Below, one piece after another: positions 1 to 8,620 of a stretch of 64,000 nt of DNA. The first letter of the stretch is position 1, and each line of letters opens with the position of its first letter. The stretch comes from Fibrisoma montanum (GTDB lineage: Bacteria; Bacteroidota; Bacteroidia; Cytophagales; Spirosomataceae), in assembly GCF_003583365.1 (NCBI RefSeq), contig NZ_QXED01000010.1, positions 124,001 to 188,000 on the forward strand, written 5' to 3'. The position numbers were made by a program, and so were the translations under genes. The notes under the pieces are model-generated. The model did not search any database. It had not been told where the DNA came from and worked only from the letters and a program-made list of their open reading frames with translations.

Positions 1-119
1 TGGGCTGATGTCGTACAGATGATTCGGTACTGCTTCCGGTATTGTTTGCGCAAATCCTGCTGAACGGCCTGCAGCACTTGCGGGTCATCGTCAATCGAAA
101 GGATGATGGGTAGTTTCAT
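1..119 (-). CDS. Response regulator receiver protein, N-terminal fragment cut by the window edge
   Basis: The reverse strand from 119 reads MKLPIILSIDDDPQVLQAVQ and stays open to the window edge. The hydrophobic strand followed by an acidic DDD cluster is the start of a CheY-like receiver domain, where these acidic residues hold Mg2+. The phosphoacceptor Asp would lie outside the window. In Bacteroidota a receiver beginning this way next to a cyclic-nucleotide-domain kinase is often fused to a thioredoxin-reductase-like FAD domain; that is inference, since only 39 codons are visible. It lies just downstream of the sensor kinase on the same strand (49 bp gap), so the two probably form a two-component operon. 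Confidence 0.75.
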   Translation of the reverse strand, partial: MKLPIILSIDDDPQVLQAVQQDLRKQYRKQYRIICTTSA

Positions 120-168
120 GGGAGCTACTTATATGACTGACTTGTTGAATGATTGAATTAATAGTCAA

Positions 169-1551
169 TCATTCAATCGGTATGCAGACGCTGAATTCGG
201 TATGGCCGGGTTGCGACTGAACTTTAATGGAACCATTGTGGTGTTTGACAATGCCCTTCACAATATCGAGGCCCAGGCCGGTGCCCTGCCCTATGCCTTT
301 AGTCGTAAAGAACGGGTCAAATATTTTATCTTTTACGTCGTCGGGAATGCCGGTACCGTTATCAATTACTTTGGTCAGGACAAACTCCCGGTCGATTTCG
401 CCCGTGATCATCAGTTTACCGCCGTCGGGCAGGGCGTCGATGGCGTTGTCGATCAGGTTCGTCCAGACCTGATTCAGTTCGCCCGGGTATCCGCAAATCA
501 TCGGCAGATCGTCCGGTACGTTCATCTCAACGCTGATGTGCTTGGCTTTGAGCTTGTGATTCAGGAGCGTCAGCGTACTGCGGATGCCTTCGCCTAGCCG
601 GACGTTTTCGCGGCCCGCCCCCCGATCCATGTGGGTATAGTTTTTGATCGATCCCACCAGCGTCGAGATGCGTTTGGAGGCCTCGCTGATGTCCATGACC
701 AGTTTCTCAGTGACCAGGTTATTAACCAGCCAGTTGGTCACTCCGCCGATGTTGTTGTCACCCACCCGGTCGAGTACCCAGTCCAGATCCTCGACCTTAA
801 ACCCATACTCGACCAGTGGGCCGGCCAGATCCAGACTATCGGGTACGTCGTGGTCGTCAAGCCAGTCGGTGAGTTCATCTTCCAGATTGCTCCGCTCAAT
901 CAGGGTCAGGGCCGGAGGGGGCTGATCCAGCCGCCGGAACAGGGCTTCGTTGACGGCGTCCACGTGTTCGTCGCTCAGGTCCAGGCGCATAATGGCTTTG
1001 AACGCATCGGGCGTGGCCCGCATGTGTTCTCTAAGCGTATCGGCCGACCGCACCACGGCCGCTACGGGGTTATTCAGTTCGTGGGCCAGCCCCGCCGACA
1101 GCCTGCCCAGCGACGTCAGCTTTTCATTCTGCTGCACGAGTTTCGTAAAATCACGGACCCGGGTGGTCATCTGGTGGACCAGCGCTTCGGTCAGTTCGTA
1201 GCAGGCAGCGGGCATCTCATGCAGGTGGTTGCGGTGGAGCAGCAGTACGTGCGATGGCTGTTCGGCCACCACCCGGCTTACGGCTTTGACCAGGCGCGAA
1301 AACGGCAGCAAGCCCAGAATGCTATGCGGGTCATACACGGCAATTTCGTCGGCCTGTCCGTTCGGGCCACCGTCGATGCGGATGCGCCCATCGAGTACAA
1401 GCGTCAGGTAATCGATCGGTTCCCCGGGTTTGGTAATGACGTGCTCACGGGGGTACGATTCTTCTTCGGCGCGGTCGAGCAGCCACCGGAGTTGCTCGGG
1501 CGGAACGGCGGAAAAGGCCGGAAACTGCTTCAGGGTTTCGACGGAAGGCAT
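169..1551 (-). CDS. Sensor histidine kinase with N-terminal cyclic-nucleotide-binding-like domain
   Basis: 460-residue soluble kinase. Residues about 8-125 resemble a cyclic-nucleotide-binding (Crp-type) beta roll, with the pattern [17 protein letters not shown]. The dimerisation/phosphoacceptor box is at about 145-165 ([11 protein letters not shown], phosphoacceptor His157). The C-terminal ATPase has an N box ([15 protein letters not shown]), a G1 box (DNGTGIPDD), an F box (DPFFTTK) and a G2 box ([13 protein letters not shown]). There is no membrane segment, so it senses a cytoplasmic signal. Whether the N-terminal domain binds cAMP cannot be read from sequence. It most likely phosphorylates the receiver protein encoded just downstream at 119-1. 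Its start is 106 bp from the divergent SixA-like gene. Confidence 0.9.
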   Translation of the reverse strand: MPSVETLKQFPAFSAVPPEQLRWLLDRAEEESYPREHVITKPGEPIDYLTLVLDGRIRIDGGPNGQADEIAVYDPHSILGLLPFSRLVKAVSRVVAEQPSHVLLLHRNHLHEMPAACYELTEALVHQMTTRVRDFTKLVQQNEKLTSLGRLSAGLAHELNNPVAAVVRSADTLREHMRATPDAFKAIMRLDLSDEHVDAVNEALFRRLDQPPPALTLIERSNLEDELTDWLDDHDVPDSLDLAGPLVEYGFKVEDLDWVLDRVGDNNIGGVTNWLVNNLVTEKLVMDISEASKRISTLVGSIKNYTHMDRGAGRENVRLGEGIRSTLTLLNHKLKAKHISVEMNVPDDLPMICGYPGELNQVWTNLIDNAIDALPDGGKLMITGEIDREFVLTKVIDNGTGIPDDVKDKIFDPFFTTKGIGQGTGLGLDIVKGIVKHHNGSIKVQSQPGHTEFSVCIPIE

Positions 1552-1657
1552 ACGATGGGAAAAGGAGTTGGTTAGACCGTAACGAAAACCAGATCTGATT
1601 AGTTACAATTCGCGTTGTGGCTTTACTTGCAGGTAATTTGCTAAAAATCTCCCACTC

Positions 1658-2179
1658 ATGCGCATACTCTCCTTCGTACAATACATTACGGCCGGGCTTA
1701 TCTATCTGATGGCCTCCGGCTGCGCCACCACAACCGTCTATATTGTCCGCCATGCCGAAAAGGTAAACGAAACGGACTCGACCGATCTCACCCCGGCCGG
1801 ACACGAACGGGCCGCAGCCCTGGCCGAAACCTTACGCAGCGCCGGTATCGACTCGATCTTCTCGACGCCGTACCGCCGTACCCGACAAACCGCCGAACCG
1901 CTGGCCAGACAGACAGGCCTTCCGATTGTCAACTATCCGGCGCAATCGACGCAGCGGATCGTTGAGCGGCTCCAACGCATCCGGGGAAAAGACGTACTGG
2001 TGGTGGGCCACAGCAACACGATCCTCGACCTGGCGAAAGGCCTGGGTACCCAGCCGACCCTATCTAAGATTGAGTCCGGCGACTTTGATAACCTGCTGGT
2101 TGTACGCATCAAACAGAAACCGTTCGGCAAATCCGTGTCCCTCGATCAGCGGACGTACGGCCAGCCGACGGCTCCATAA
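1658..2179 (+). CDS. SixA-like histidine phosphatase family lipoprotein
   Basis: 173 residues. A signal peptide ends in a lipobox-like LMASGC, predicting a lipid-anchored exported protein. The mature part starts with IVRHAEK, the RHG-type catalytic signature of the histidine phosphatase superfamily. The expected later elements are STPYRRTRQTAEPLA and a second histidine in VLVVGHSNTI. The size matches the short SixA/phosphoglycerate-mutase-like branch. Export through a lipobox is unlike E. coli SixA, so a phosphotransfer-signalling role should not be assumed; removing phosphate from small periplasmic substrates is equally possible. It stands alone, divergent from the sensor kinase. Confidence 0.85.
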   Translation: MRILSFVQYITAGLIYLMASGCATTTVYIVRHAEKVNETDSTDLTPAGHERAAALAETLRSAGIDSIFSTPYRRTRQTAEPLARQTGLPIVNYPAQSTQRIVERLQRIRGKDVLVVGHSNTILDLAKGLGTQPTLSKIESGDFDNLLVVRIKQKPFGKSVSLDQRTYGQPTAP

Positions 2180-2361
2180 GCCGCATCTGGTAACGCTATT
2201 TACGGCTAACTTCCGAACATCCAACAGGCCTTTCCGTCATCCTGACATCAGAATAGGTGACAGAACTATACTGTAAATCTTTAAATTCATAGATACAGTG
2301 GCTGTTTCAAAAGCCCGTCAGCCATCGTACTTATGCAACAAAAGATGATCTCAGCTTTAGT

Positions 2362-2595
2362 ATGAAAGCGTATCTGCAAACCATTTTCCCATTGAAACGG
2401 CGTCCCCTAAAGATTATCTTGCTCGCGTTGGCTGGGTATGGGGTTACGCGTCTTCATGAGGTAAGCGATCTAGTCAGCCAGGAACTTTGCCTCTGGGTAT
2501 CGGCCGTTTACATGGTGATTGTAATGCCCAATCGCTTGTATACCGCAGTGATGTGGGCCGGCATATTGAGTTTGTTCTACTGGGCTCAATGGTAA
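2362..2595 (+). CDS. Small membrane protein of unknown function
   Basis: 77-residue frame starting with ATG and ending in TAA. The protein has a basic N-terminus (KRRPLK) and then two hydrophobic stretches at about 17-32 and 43-72, so it would sit in the inner membrane. No family is recognised. Codon use is unremarkable, and the frame lies in a gap with no competing gene, which is the main support. It could be a chance ORF. Confidence 0.45.
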   Translation: MKAYLQTIFPLKRRPLKIILLALAGYGVTRLHEVSDLVSQELCLWVSAVYMVIVMPNRLYTAVMWAGILSLFYWAQW

Positions 2596-2645
2596 ACCGA
2601 CCTAATGACTAGATTTTGTTACTTTTTAAAGTCGAACATTCGTAT

Positions 2646-2678
2646 TTATTTACCTTCTTTGTTAGAAGAAGTAAATAA
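2646..2678. repeat. Inverted repeat, hairpin-forming
   Basis: Arms TTATTTAC(C)TTCTT and its complement AAGAAGTAAATAA pair over about 13 bp with one bulged C and a short loop. It is AT-rich and lies between the 77-residue ORF and the lipoprotein gene. It could be a terminator for the former or part of the leader of the latter. Confidence 0.4.
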
Positions 2679-2746
2679 TCTAAAATAAGCCTCTTCAGCG
2701 CTCCCGGGAACAAAGGGTTTTACCAATTGCCTAAACACTTAACAGC

Positions 2747-3253
2747 ATGAAAAAGCAACTGATTATTTTGGGAATTACTCTGTGTGCTGCCTGTAAACAC
2801 GATGCACCAGTCGTTCAACCAGTAGTGGCTCCCGATGCCGCTAAAGTCATTGCAGGCCTTTATACGGCTACTCTATCACGTATCCCCAGTGTGAAAGTCT
2901 ACCCTATCAATGGGAAGACGATAACGTTTCAGATTGAACGCATTTCGTCCGACAAAGTACGAGTTAGAGTGCAAGCTCCAGCTAACGACTTTTACTCACC
3001 CGCCAGAGACACCACTTATGAGAATGTAGATGTGCTGACAAAGCCACAGGGATACTACCTGACGTTGGAAACAGACACCTCACAGCCGAATAATCAGTTA
3101 GGAAGCGAACTTGTTATTGCAGCTCCTTCTGCACCCGATAAGTCTCCGAATTGGGCTGCTTATGTGTTTGCTCCCCCAACTTATACGAGTGGTACGTCAG
3201 AGCTACCAAAATACGTAGCCCGCATGTCAGTCGAGTTCACAAAGACCAACTGA
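2747..3253 (+). CDS. Hypothetical lipoprotein
   Basis: 168 residues. The N-terminus MKKQLIILGITLCAAC is a short lipoprotein signal peptide with the lipobox Cys at residue 16. The mature protein is rich in beta-forming residues with a Ser/Pro/Thr-rich stretch (SQPNN..., APSAPDKS), compatible with a small beta-sandwich anchored facing the periplasm or surface. No family recognised. Monocistronic, with a 278-bp gap behind it in which I see no gene. Confidence 0.75.
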   Translation: MKKQLIILGITLCAACKHDAPVVQPVVAPDAAKVIAGLYTATLSRIPSVKVYPINGKTITFQIERISSDKVRVRVQAPANDFYSPARDTTYENVDVLTKPQGYYLTLETDTSQPNNQLGSELVIAAPSAPDKSPNWAAYVFAPPTYTSGTSELPKYVARMSVEFTKTN

Positions 3254-3532
3254 AGCAGTCTCCGATCTGAATCTCAATTCATGATTAAGGCGATTCGTCG
3301 TTTGGAAGAAAAACCAGTCTCACAAAATCAGGTCTACTTTAAAAACTATACGCTTATTCTCGAGATAGAGCATCGCTGGAACTAACGTAATCAGTCGAGT
3401 TTTGGTAATTCCCGCCAGAAACAAGCGTTTAAAGAGATGTTTGTGCCATGCACAAATTAAGGCCTACCCTATTATAAGCTGGATTGTCGGTCATTAGTTG
3501 ATGCGACTTGGCCCAATACATGTTTTTTAGCT

Positions 3533-4402
3533 GTGGCAGACCCGATCAAAACCTATGATTTCAAGCCTGGTCTTTCGCTTGAAATTGAACTAGTGGCGAT
3601 CTCCACTATTTTTCAAGAGCATAAAGCAAAGGTCATCAAGCCTCACCGAGCCGATTTTTATCATATATTCTGGTTTACCCAGGGTACACCCGTTCATACG
3701 GTGGATTTTATCCCAATTCCAATCCAGCCTGATACGCTATTATTCATCAATAAGAATCGCGTTCACCTTTTTGATCAGTCCGGCCAGTATGACGGATGGG
3801 TGTTGCTATTTACCGACGCTTTTTTCAGCCACACCCCCCAAGATGCCCAGTTTTTGCGCCAAACTATCCTGTTTCACGACCTATTGGATATTCCTACTCT
3901 TCAACTGGGCCAGACGCAAACCGATCTGTCACTTGTCTTTCGGCAATTGCGGGATGAGTTAGTTGTCCCCGCCGACGCGGTTCACGAGCTAGTTCTGAAA
4001 AACCTACTCCATAATCTATTACTGTTAGCAGATCGAGAACGACGCAATCAGGGCTTCTCCGAAATTAAAAAGGGGCCAAGTTTGGATTACACGCTTTTGT
4101 TCAATGAACTGTTGGAAAAGCAGTTTACGAAACAAAAATCGGTTCAGTACTACGTCAATCAGCTGGGCATTACACACCGGCGGCTTCAGCAGGCAACGGC
4201 GGCAACCGTTGGCAAATCACCCAAACAACTTCTAGAGGAGCGGCTCATTCTCGAAGCCAGACGCTTGTTGGTGCACACCCATCAGTCCATCAAAGAAATT
4301 GGATTCGCGCTTGGTTTCGAGGAGCCGACCAATTTCACCCGCTTCTTTCGGCAGAAGCTCGGCCAGACACCGGCTGAATTTCGAAAAGCATTCGTTAGGT
4401 GA
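3533..4402 (+). CDS. AraC family transcriptional regulator
   Basis: 289 residues. The first ATG-like codon of the open frame is GTG (MADPIKTYDF...). An ATG at 3520 is out of frame, so either a GTG start is used or the gene is slightly longer through another alternative codon. Residues about 20-110 form a cupin-type sensor domain (KPHRADFYHIFWFTQG). The last 100 residues hold two helix-turn-helix motifs: SVQYYVNQLGITHRRLQQAT and SIKEIGFALGFEEPTNFTRF, the second being the classic AraC signature. It sits 107 bp upstream of the SnoaL-like lipoprotein gene on the same strand and may regulate it (inference). Confidence 0.9.
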   Translation: MADPIKTYDFKPGLSLEIELVAISTIFQEHKAKVIKPHRADFYHIFWFTQGTPVHTVDFIPIPIQPDTLLFINKNRVHLFDQSGQYDGWVLLFTDAFFSHTPQDAQFLRQTILFHDLLDIPTLQLGQTQTDLSLVFRQLRDELVVPADAVHELVLKNLLHNLLLLADRERRNQGFSEIKKGPSLDYTLLFNELLEKQFTKQKSVQYYVNQLGITHRRLQQATAATVGKSPKQLLEERLILEARRLLVHTHQSIKEIGFALGFEEPTNFTRFFRQKLGQTPAEFRKAFVR

Positions 4403-4509
4403 GCAAATTTCGCGTTTTGATCATTCTTTCTCTCATTTCTATCTTTTCCCAGGCGGCTGGGTGAATGACCTTTGCATTGTCAAAAGAAAACGACAAATCG
4501 CTAACTGTC

Positions 4510-5361
4510 ATGAATTTATCACAAGCCGCGGTAGGGCTATCCCTCGCTATTGGGCTAGGCATAAGCACCACTAGTTGCGCGCAAAAAGAAGTAACACGTA
4601 TGAGCCAGAAAGATCAGACACTCGCTTTGCTAAAAAGTATCGAAACGGGCCAAGCGGGCCCCGTTGCCGTTATCAACCCTGCTAAGTACATCCAACACAA
4701 TTTAGGGGCCGCTGACGGGCTGGCAGGCTTCGGGGCATTACTGGCGCAGTTACCGAAAGGATCGGCTAAGGTTAATACGGTTCGGACTTTTGAAGATGGC
4801 GCCTATGTGTTCACCCATACCGATTATAATTTTTTCGGCCCTAAAATTGGGTTTGATATTTTCCGCTTTGAGGACGGGAAAATCGTAGAGCACTGGGACA
4901 ATCTGCAAGGAACACCAACGGCGGCCAATCCCAGTGGCCACACGATGACCGATGGCCCTACCCAAGCTATCGATCAGGCTAAAACGCAGGCTAACAAAAC
5001 GCTCGTTCGTTCCTTTGTCGATGACATCCTAGTCAACGGACGTATGGAAAAGCTCGCGGGTTATTTCAATAGTGACAGCTACATCCAGCACAACCCTCAA
5101 ATTGCCGATGGTCTATCAGGATTAGGCAAAGCCTTGGAAGCAATGGCGAAGCAGGGTATCACCATGAAATACGACAAGATTCACTTAGTGCTTGGCGAAG
5201 GCAACTTCGTGCTGGTGCAGAGCGAAGGAAGCTTTGGTGGAAAACCCACCTCGTTTTATGATTTGTTTCGCGTGGAGAACGGCAAGATTGCCGAGCATTG
5301 GGATACCATCGAGACCATTCCGGCCAAGTCAGAGTGGAAAAACAACAATGGTAAGTTCTAA
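4510..5361 (+). CDS. Two-domain SnoaL-like (NTF2 fold) lipoprotein
   Basis: The best start is the ATG at 4510, giving MNLSQAAVGLSLAIGLG and the lipobox STTSC; upstream codons of the open frame have no role in a signal peptide. The mature protein is two tandem SnoaL-like units. Each contains YIQHN, then ADGL, an aromatic strand, and a closing FRxExGKIxEHWD motif (residues about 60-145 and 170-275, numbered from this start). The family is small cone-shaped cyclases or epoxide-hydrolase-like enzymes and binding proteins; the substrate here cannot be told. The C-terminal tail NNNGKF closely matches that of the next gene's product. A strong hairpin terminator follows the stop. Confidence 0.85.
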   Translation: MNLSQAAVGLSLAIGLGISTTSCAQKEVTRMSQKDQTLALLKSIETGQAGPVAVINPAKYIQHNLGAADGLAGFGALLAQLPKGSAKVNTVRTFEDGAYVFTHTDYNFFGPKIGFDIFRFEDGKIVEHWDNLQGTPTAANPSGHTMTDGPTQAIDQAKTQANKTLVRSFVDDILVNGRMEKLAGYFNSDSYIQHNPQIADGLSGLGKALEAMAKQGITMKYDKIHLVLGEGNFVLVQSEGSFGGKPTSFYDLFRVENGKIAEHWDTIETIPAKSEWKNNNGKF

Positions 5362-5378
5362 ACGGTAATCATTTGCTA

Positions 5379-5415
5379 AGCCCCTTCACCAATCAGACCG
5401 ATTGGTGAAGGGGCT
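5379..5415 (+). terminator. Rho-independent-like terminator hairpin
   Basis: A perfect 16-bp stem, AGCCCCTTCACCAATC with its complement, closes a 5-nt loop and is followed by TTTAA. It lies 17 bp after the stop of the two-domain SnoaL protein and 15 bp before the next gene, so the two SnoaL genes may be separately controlled. Confidence 0.75.
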
Positions 5416-5430
5416 TTAACCAAACGGCCT

Positions 5431-5814
5431 ATGAACATGATTGAGCAAAACAAACAAACGGCAGTTGCCTTCTACGAACTGATGTTCAACGAGTGTCAAC
5501 CCGCTCAAGCAGTCGCCCGCTATGTGGGCGATACTTACATTCAACATAACCCGCATGTAGCCGATGGGAAGGAAGGCTTCATTGCTTACTTCGAGCGTAT
5601 GGCAGTGGAGTATCCGGGCAAGCGTGTCACCATCAAGCGCGTCATAGCCGAAGGTAATCTAGTCGTGCTTCATTGCTTTCAGCAGTGGCCGGGCGATTCA
5701 GATTACGCCGGTATTGACATTTTTCGATTTGATAAAATCGGCAAGATTGTCGAACATTGGGACGTGTTGCAGATCATCTCCGGCGAGTCTGCCAACAATA
5801 ATGGACTTTTCTAA
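5431..5814 (+). CDS. SnoaL-like (NTF2 fold) protein, cytoplasmic
   Basis: 127 residues, no signal peptide. It carries the same motifs as each unit of the upstream lipoprotein: [12 protein letters not shown] near residue 40, then [19 protein letters not shown] near 100. It resembles the single-domain predicted aldol-condensation or ester-cyclase-like SnoaL proteins common in Bacteroidota. Two possible starts are ATG 5431 and ATG 5437. The upstream gene looks like an exported, duplicated version of this protein, suggesting local duplication followed by fusion (inference). Substrate unknown. Confidence 0.8.
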   Translation: MNMIEQNKQTAVAFYELMFNECQPAQAVARYVGDTYIQHNPHVADGKEGFIAYFERMAVEYPGKRVTIKRVIAEGNLVVLHCFQQWPGDSDYAGIDIFRFDKIGKIVEHWDVLQIISGESANNNGLF

Positions 5815-5849
5815 CAGTCCTCACAAAAACGGCCCTTAGCTTTACTACT

Positions 5850-6275
5850 ATGGCATTACAACGATTCATGGAAGCCGACCTAATGACACATCTTCTATTC
5901 TTAGTGGGACTTACCACTTTGGCTTGTATGGTCTTGCTAGAAGCCAGAAATCAAACTAAGCAGCTCACCAGTTGTAACCTGAGTGATGAAGTGATAGGCT
6001 TGTATTATCAGTTAGAGAGCGGTGTCGATCTGTTTATTTGTAAAGCTAGTCGAGACAACGCCAGGCTGATAGTAGGTTTGATTAAAGCACTTGAGAAGCG
6101 TTCTGCTGATGTAAGGGTAAAGGCTATAGTAGATATTGACGCGTTCCAAAAGGCTTGTGGGGAAGCCTTTAATCCTGCTAGGCTGTACACAAAATTAATT
6201 TCATCGACTACCAATCCCTATCTCATCTATCATAATACTGGCATTATCGTAAGCGGCTCCGGTACCAAGAATTGA
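5850..6275 (+). CDS. Membrane-anchored protein with a degenerate phospholipase-D-like half
   Basis: 141 residues (or 130 if translation starts at ATG 5883, MTHLLFLVG). One N-terminal membrane segment lies at about residues 14-30. The rest reads like one half of a PLD-superfamily domain: a strand (VDLFICKAS), a helix (LIVGLIKALEKR), a VRVKAIVD strand and a final HNTGIIVSGSGTKN. In active PLD proteins the last motif is HxKxxxxD...GSxN; here Lys is Thr and Asp is Ser, so it would be inactive. Family membership is my inference from this pattern only. It stands next to a decayed insertion sequence. Confidence 0.5.
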   Translation: MALQRFMEADLMTHLLFLVGLTTLACMVLLEARNQTKQLTSCNLSDEVIGLYYQLESGVDLFICKASRDNARLIVGLIKALEKRSADVRVKAIVDIDAFQKACGEAFNPARLYTKLISSTTNPYLIYHNTGIIVSGSGTKN

Positions 6276-6353
6276 TTACTTAACTGATATAATGCCAGTG
6301 GCTCTTGCAAAAGTCTGGGAATAACTAATTCAAGCAACATACAGTGGTGCAAT

Positions 6354-6660
6354 TTAGAATAATACCAGCCGACTGCGAAACTGTATTTTCTTCCCCTTTG
6401 TACCCTCAATAGACCATTGGGCTGGCGTCTGGTAATCCAGCGACTGGTGTTTGCGGCTATAGTTATAAAAATGAAAGTACCTGGCTAAACCGCGCTCAAA
6501 AGCTAAGCCATCTGGGTAAGCCTGCAAACAGATATGCGTTGGCCATCGGAATGTACGGTATATCCGTTGACCACATATGGTTAGGCGCTTCAATGGCTAC
6601 ACCGTCTAACAAATAGGAGTAAATCTGTCTATCTATCAGCGGACCGCTCTGGCATTTATC
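6354..6660 (-). pseudogene. IS3-family transposase remnant
   Basis: Reading leftward, one frame gives DGVAIEAPNHMWSTDIPYIP, the start of the rve integrase core with its first catalytic Asp (WSTDI). A second frame then gives GLARYFHFYNYSRKHQSLDY followed by QTPAQW, the extreme C-terminus of IS3/IS150-type transposases. The two pieces are joined near 6535 with a frame change, and roughly the whole middle of the DDE core is missing. No terminal inverted repeats were recognised. It is a dead remnant left by internal deletion. Confidence 0.8.
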
Positions 6661-6772
6661 CGAAATTCACGATATACTAAGCAACAAATAAGAGAATGAT
6701 AGGCCAGGTACTCGAATGCTAGAACTTCCCTCGGTTAAAAGCGGTTTCAAACTACGTTCATCGCAGGAGGAA

Positions 6773-7363
6773 ATGATTACGGTTTTCGAAAAATACATGA
6801 AAGCGCAGGGTATCGCCTTGTCTGATGAGGAGATCAAACTGATCGGCGCGGCTGCGACGGAAAAGACCGTCCCCCGAAAACAAACGTTGTTGCAGGCAGG
6901 CGAAATCTGCCGCTTTAAACTCTTTGTCATCACTGGTTTTTTGCGAACCTATCGGATAGGTGCCGACGGCAACGAATACATCATGAAGTTTTCGCCGGAA
7001 CTGACCTGGACGACCGAAGGCGAAAGCTATACGAACCGTATCCAATCGGCTTACTACATTGATACCCTGGAAGACAGTCAACTCATGATGTGGAGCAGAG
7101 ATCAGTTTGACGCCCTACACAACCAGATTCCGGCCCTTAAAACGTTCTCCGATCAGCTCATCTCCCGAAACCTGTATTCCAGCCAGAATCGCCTTTATAA
7201 AGTCATTAGCTCCACCCCGGAAGAGAAATATGAGGATTTCATAAAGACCTACCCCGGCATTCTGTTACGTGTACCGTTGCGCATGGTGGCATCCTACCTG
7301 GGCGTTTCCGTCAAAACCCTCACCCGCATCCGGCAGTCGCAGCTTCAGCGTTCCTTAAAATAG
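6773..7363 (+). CDS. Crp/Fnr family transcriptional regulator
   Basis: I start this at ATG 6773 because a clear ribosome-binding site (GGAGGAA) sits directly before it, although the open frame extends upstream. That gives 196 residues. The N-terminal half is a cyclic-nucleotide-binding-like beta roll (PRKQTLLQAGEICRFKLFVI). The C-terminal helix-turn-helix is RVPLRMVASYLGVSVKTLTR. This is the common short Bacteroidota Crp-like type that lacks the ligand-contacting residues of E. coli CRP, so cAMP binding is unlikely. It lies 134 bp upstream of an NAD-dependent epimerase-like gene on the same strand, its probable target (inference). Confidence 0.85.
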   Translation: MITVFEKYMKAQGIALSDEEIKLIGAAATEKTVPRKQTLLQAGEICRFKLFVITGFLRTYRIGADGNEYIMKFSPELTWTTEGESYTNRIQSAYYIDTLEDSQLMMWSRDQFDALHNQIPALKTFSDQLISRNLYSSQNRLYKVISSTPEEKYEDFIKTYPGILLRVPLRMVASYLGVSVKTLTRIRQSQLQRSLK

Positions 7364-7497
7364 GGACAAATGTCCTCGTTTGCCGCCCGCCTACGTATCA
7401 ATTTTGGCCGATGAAATAAGGGTGCCGAGAAAACCTCAACCTGATCACAGGTACAGGATGGCGCGGCATCCGGTCAACAACCAAATCATTGATAACT

Positions 7498-8382
7498 ATG
7501 CGTGTATTCGTAACAGGAGCCACAGGCTTCATCGGCTCGGCCATTGTACAGGAACTATTACGTACAGGCCATCAGGTTATAGGGCTTGCTCGTTCAGAAG
7601 CCTCAGCTAACTCACTCACGGAGGCTGGTGCTGAGGTTCTATTGGGCAATCTGGAAGACCTTGACAGTTTAAAAAAAGGGGCTACAGAGGCAGATGGCGT
7701 GATTCATACGGCCTTTGTTCACGATTTTGCCAACTATCTGGCGGCTGCCGAAACCGACAAACGGGCTATTGAGACCCTTGGCTCCGCTCTGGCAGGGTCT
7801 ACCCGTCCGCTTGTCGTTACCGGCGGCATACTGGGGTTACGAACCGATGGCATTCCCGCCACCGAAGATGATCCCGCACCCGACTTCCCGCGTGCCTCAG
7901 AAGCAACGGCCATGTCGCTGGCGGAAGCCGGAGTTCATGCGTCGGTCATTCGGCTACCTCCCTCGGTTCACGACAGAGGTGATTTCGGCTTTATGCCGTA
8001 CATCATCAACACGGCCAGGCAGAAAGGCGTATCGGCCTACGTAGGCGATGGCAGTAACCGCTGGCCCGCTGTACACCGGCTTGATGCGGCTCATCTGTTC
8101 AGGCTGGTGCTGGAAAAAGGAACGGCCGGGAGCCTGTACAACAGCATCGGTGACGAAGGCATCCCCATTCGGGAGATTGCGGAACTGATCGGCAAACATC
8201 TGAACCTGCCCGTGGTTTCGATCTCCCCTGAAGAAGCGGTCAGTCACTTCGACTGGATGAGCCGATTTATTCAGTTCGATGGTCCGGCATCCAGCGAAAA
8301 AACCAGGGAACAACTGGGCTGGCAGCCCACGCACCCCGGCCTGATTGATGACCTCAACGCGGGCCACTATTTCGAGCACTGA
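7498..8382 (+). CDS. NAD(P)-dependent epimerase/dehydratase-like SDR (extended type)
   Basis: 294 residues from ATG 7498; a TTG nine bases earlier is a weaker start. The N-terminus MRVFVTGATGFIGSAIVQEL has the Rossmann glycine motif GATGFIG of extended short-chain dehydrogenases. The usual YxxxK pair is not evident: the region TGGILGLRTDG and later SEATAMSLAEAG resembles the atypical SDR branch that lacks it. The C-terminal half holds substrate-binding segments (VPIREIAEL-type and LGWQPTHPGL). Such proteins are often annotated as sugar epimerases or NAD-dependent reductases of small carbonyls; the substrate is unknown. Confidence 0.85.
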   Translation: MRVFVTGATGFIGSAIVQELLRTGHQVIGLARSEASANSLTEAGAEVLLGNLEDLDSLKKGATEADGVIHTAFVHDFANYLAAAETDKRAIETLGSALAGSTRPLVVTGGILGLRTDGIPATEDDPAPDFPRASEATAMSLAEAGVHASVIRLPPSVHDRGDFGFMPYIINTARQKGVSAYVGDGSNRWPAVHRLDAAHLFRLVLEKGTAGSLYNSIGDEGIPIREIAELIGKHLNLPVVSISPEEAVSHFDWMSRFIQFDGPASSEKTREQLGWQPTHPGLIDDLNAGHYFEH

Positions 8383-8396
8383 TTTACTCAATTCCG

Positions 8397-8436
8397 CAAG
8401 TGCCCGGATACGTACCTCTACGTGCCCGGGCACTTG
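8397..8436. terminator. Hairpin terminator candidate
   Basis: An 11-bp perfect stem (CAAGTGCCCGG with its complement) contains a second 5-bp stem ACGTA/TACGT closed by a CCTC loop, separated only by a 2-nt internal loop. It begins 14 bp after the SDR stop codon. No U-tract follows, so it may be a processing or protective structure rather than a classic terminator. Confidence 0.6.
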
Positions 8437-8620
8437 TGTATAACGACATGGCCAGTATAGATTGACCAAACATAGTTGTAAATAAATGGGCGTTTTAGGG
8501 AACAGTACGAATCCATTAACTGGCGCAAGATAGATAGTTAGCCCCCCTTGATTTCCGGACCACTTTATGCTAAACAAAGCGGATAGTAGTCGGTTTTTTT
8601 TAAAATTTCCGGAATAACTG

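Noticed and set aside
631-1575. Plus-strand open frame opposite the sensor kinase
   Set aside because: Shadow frame; no signal peptide, motif or plausible start.
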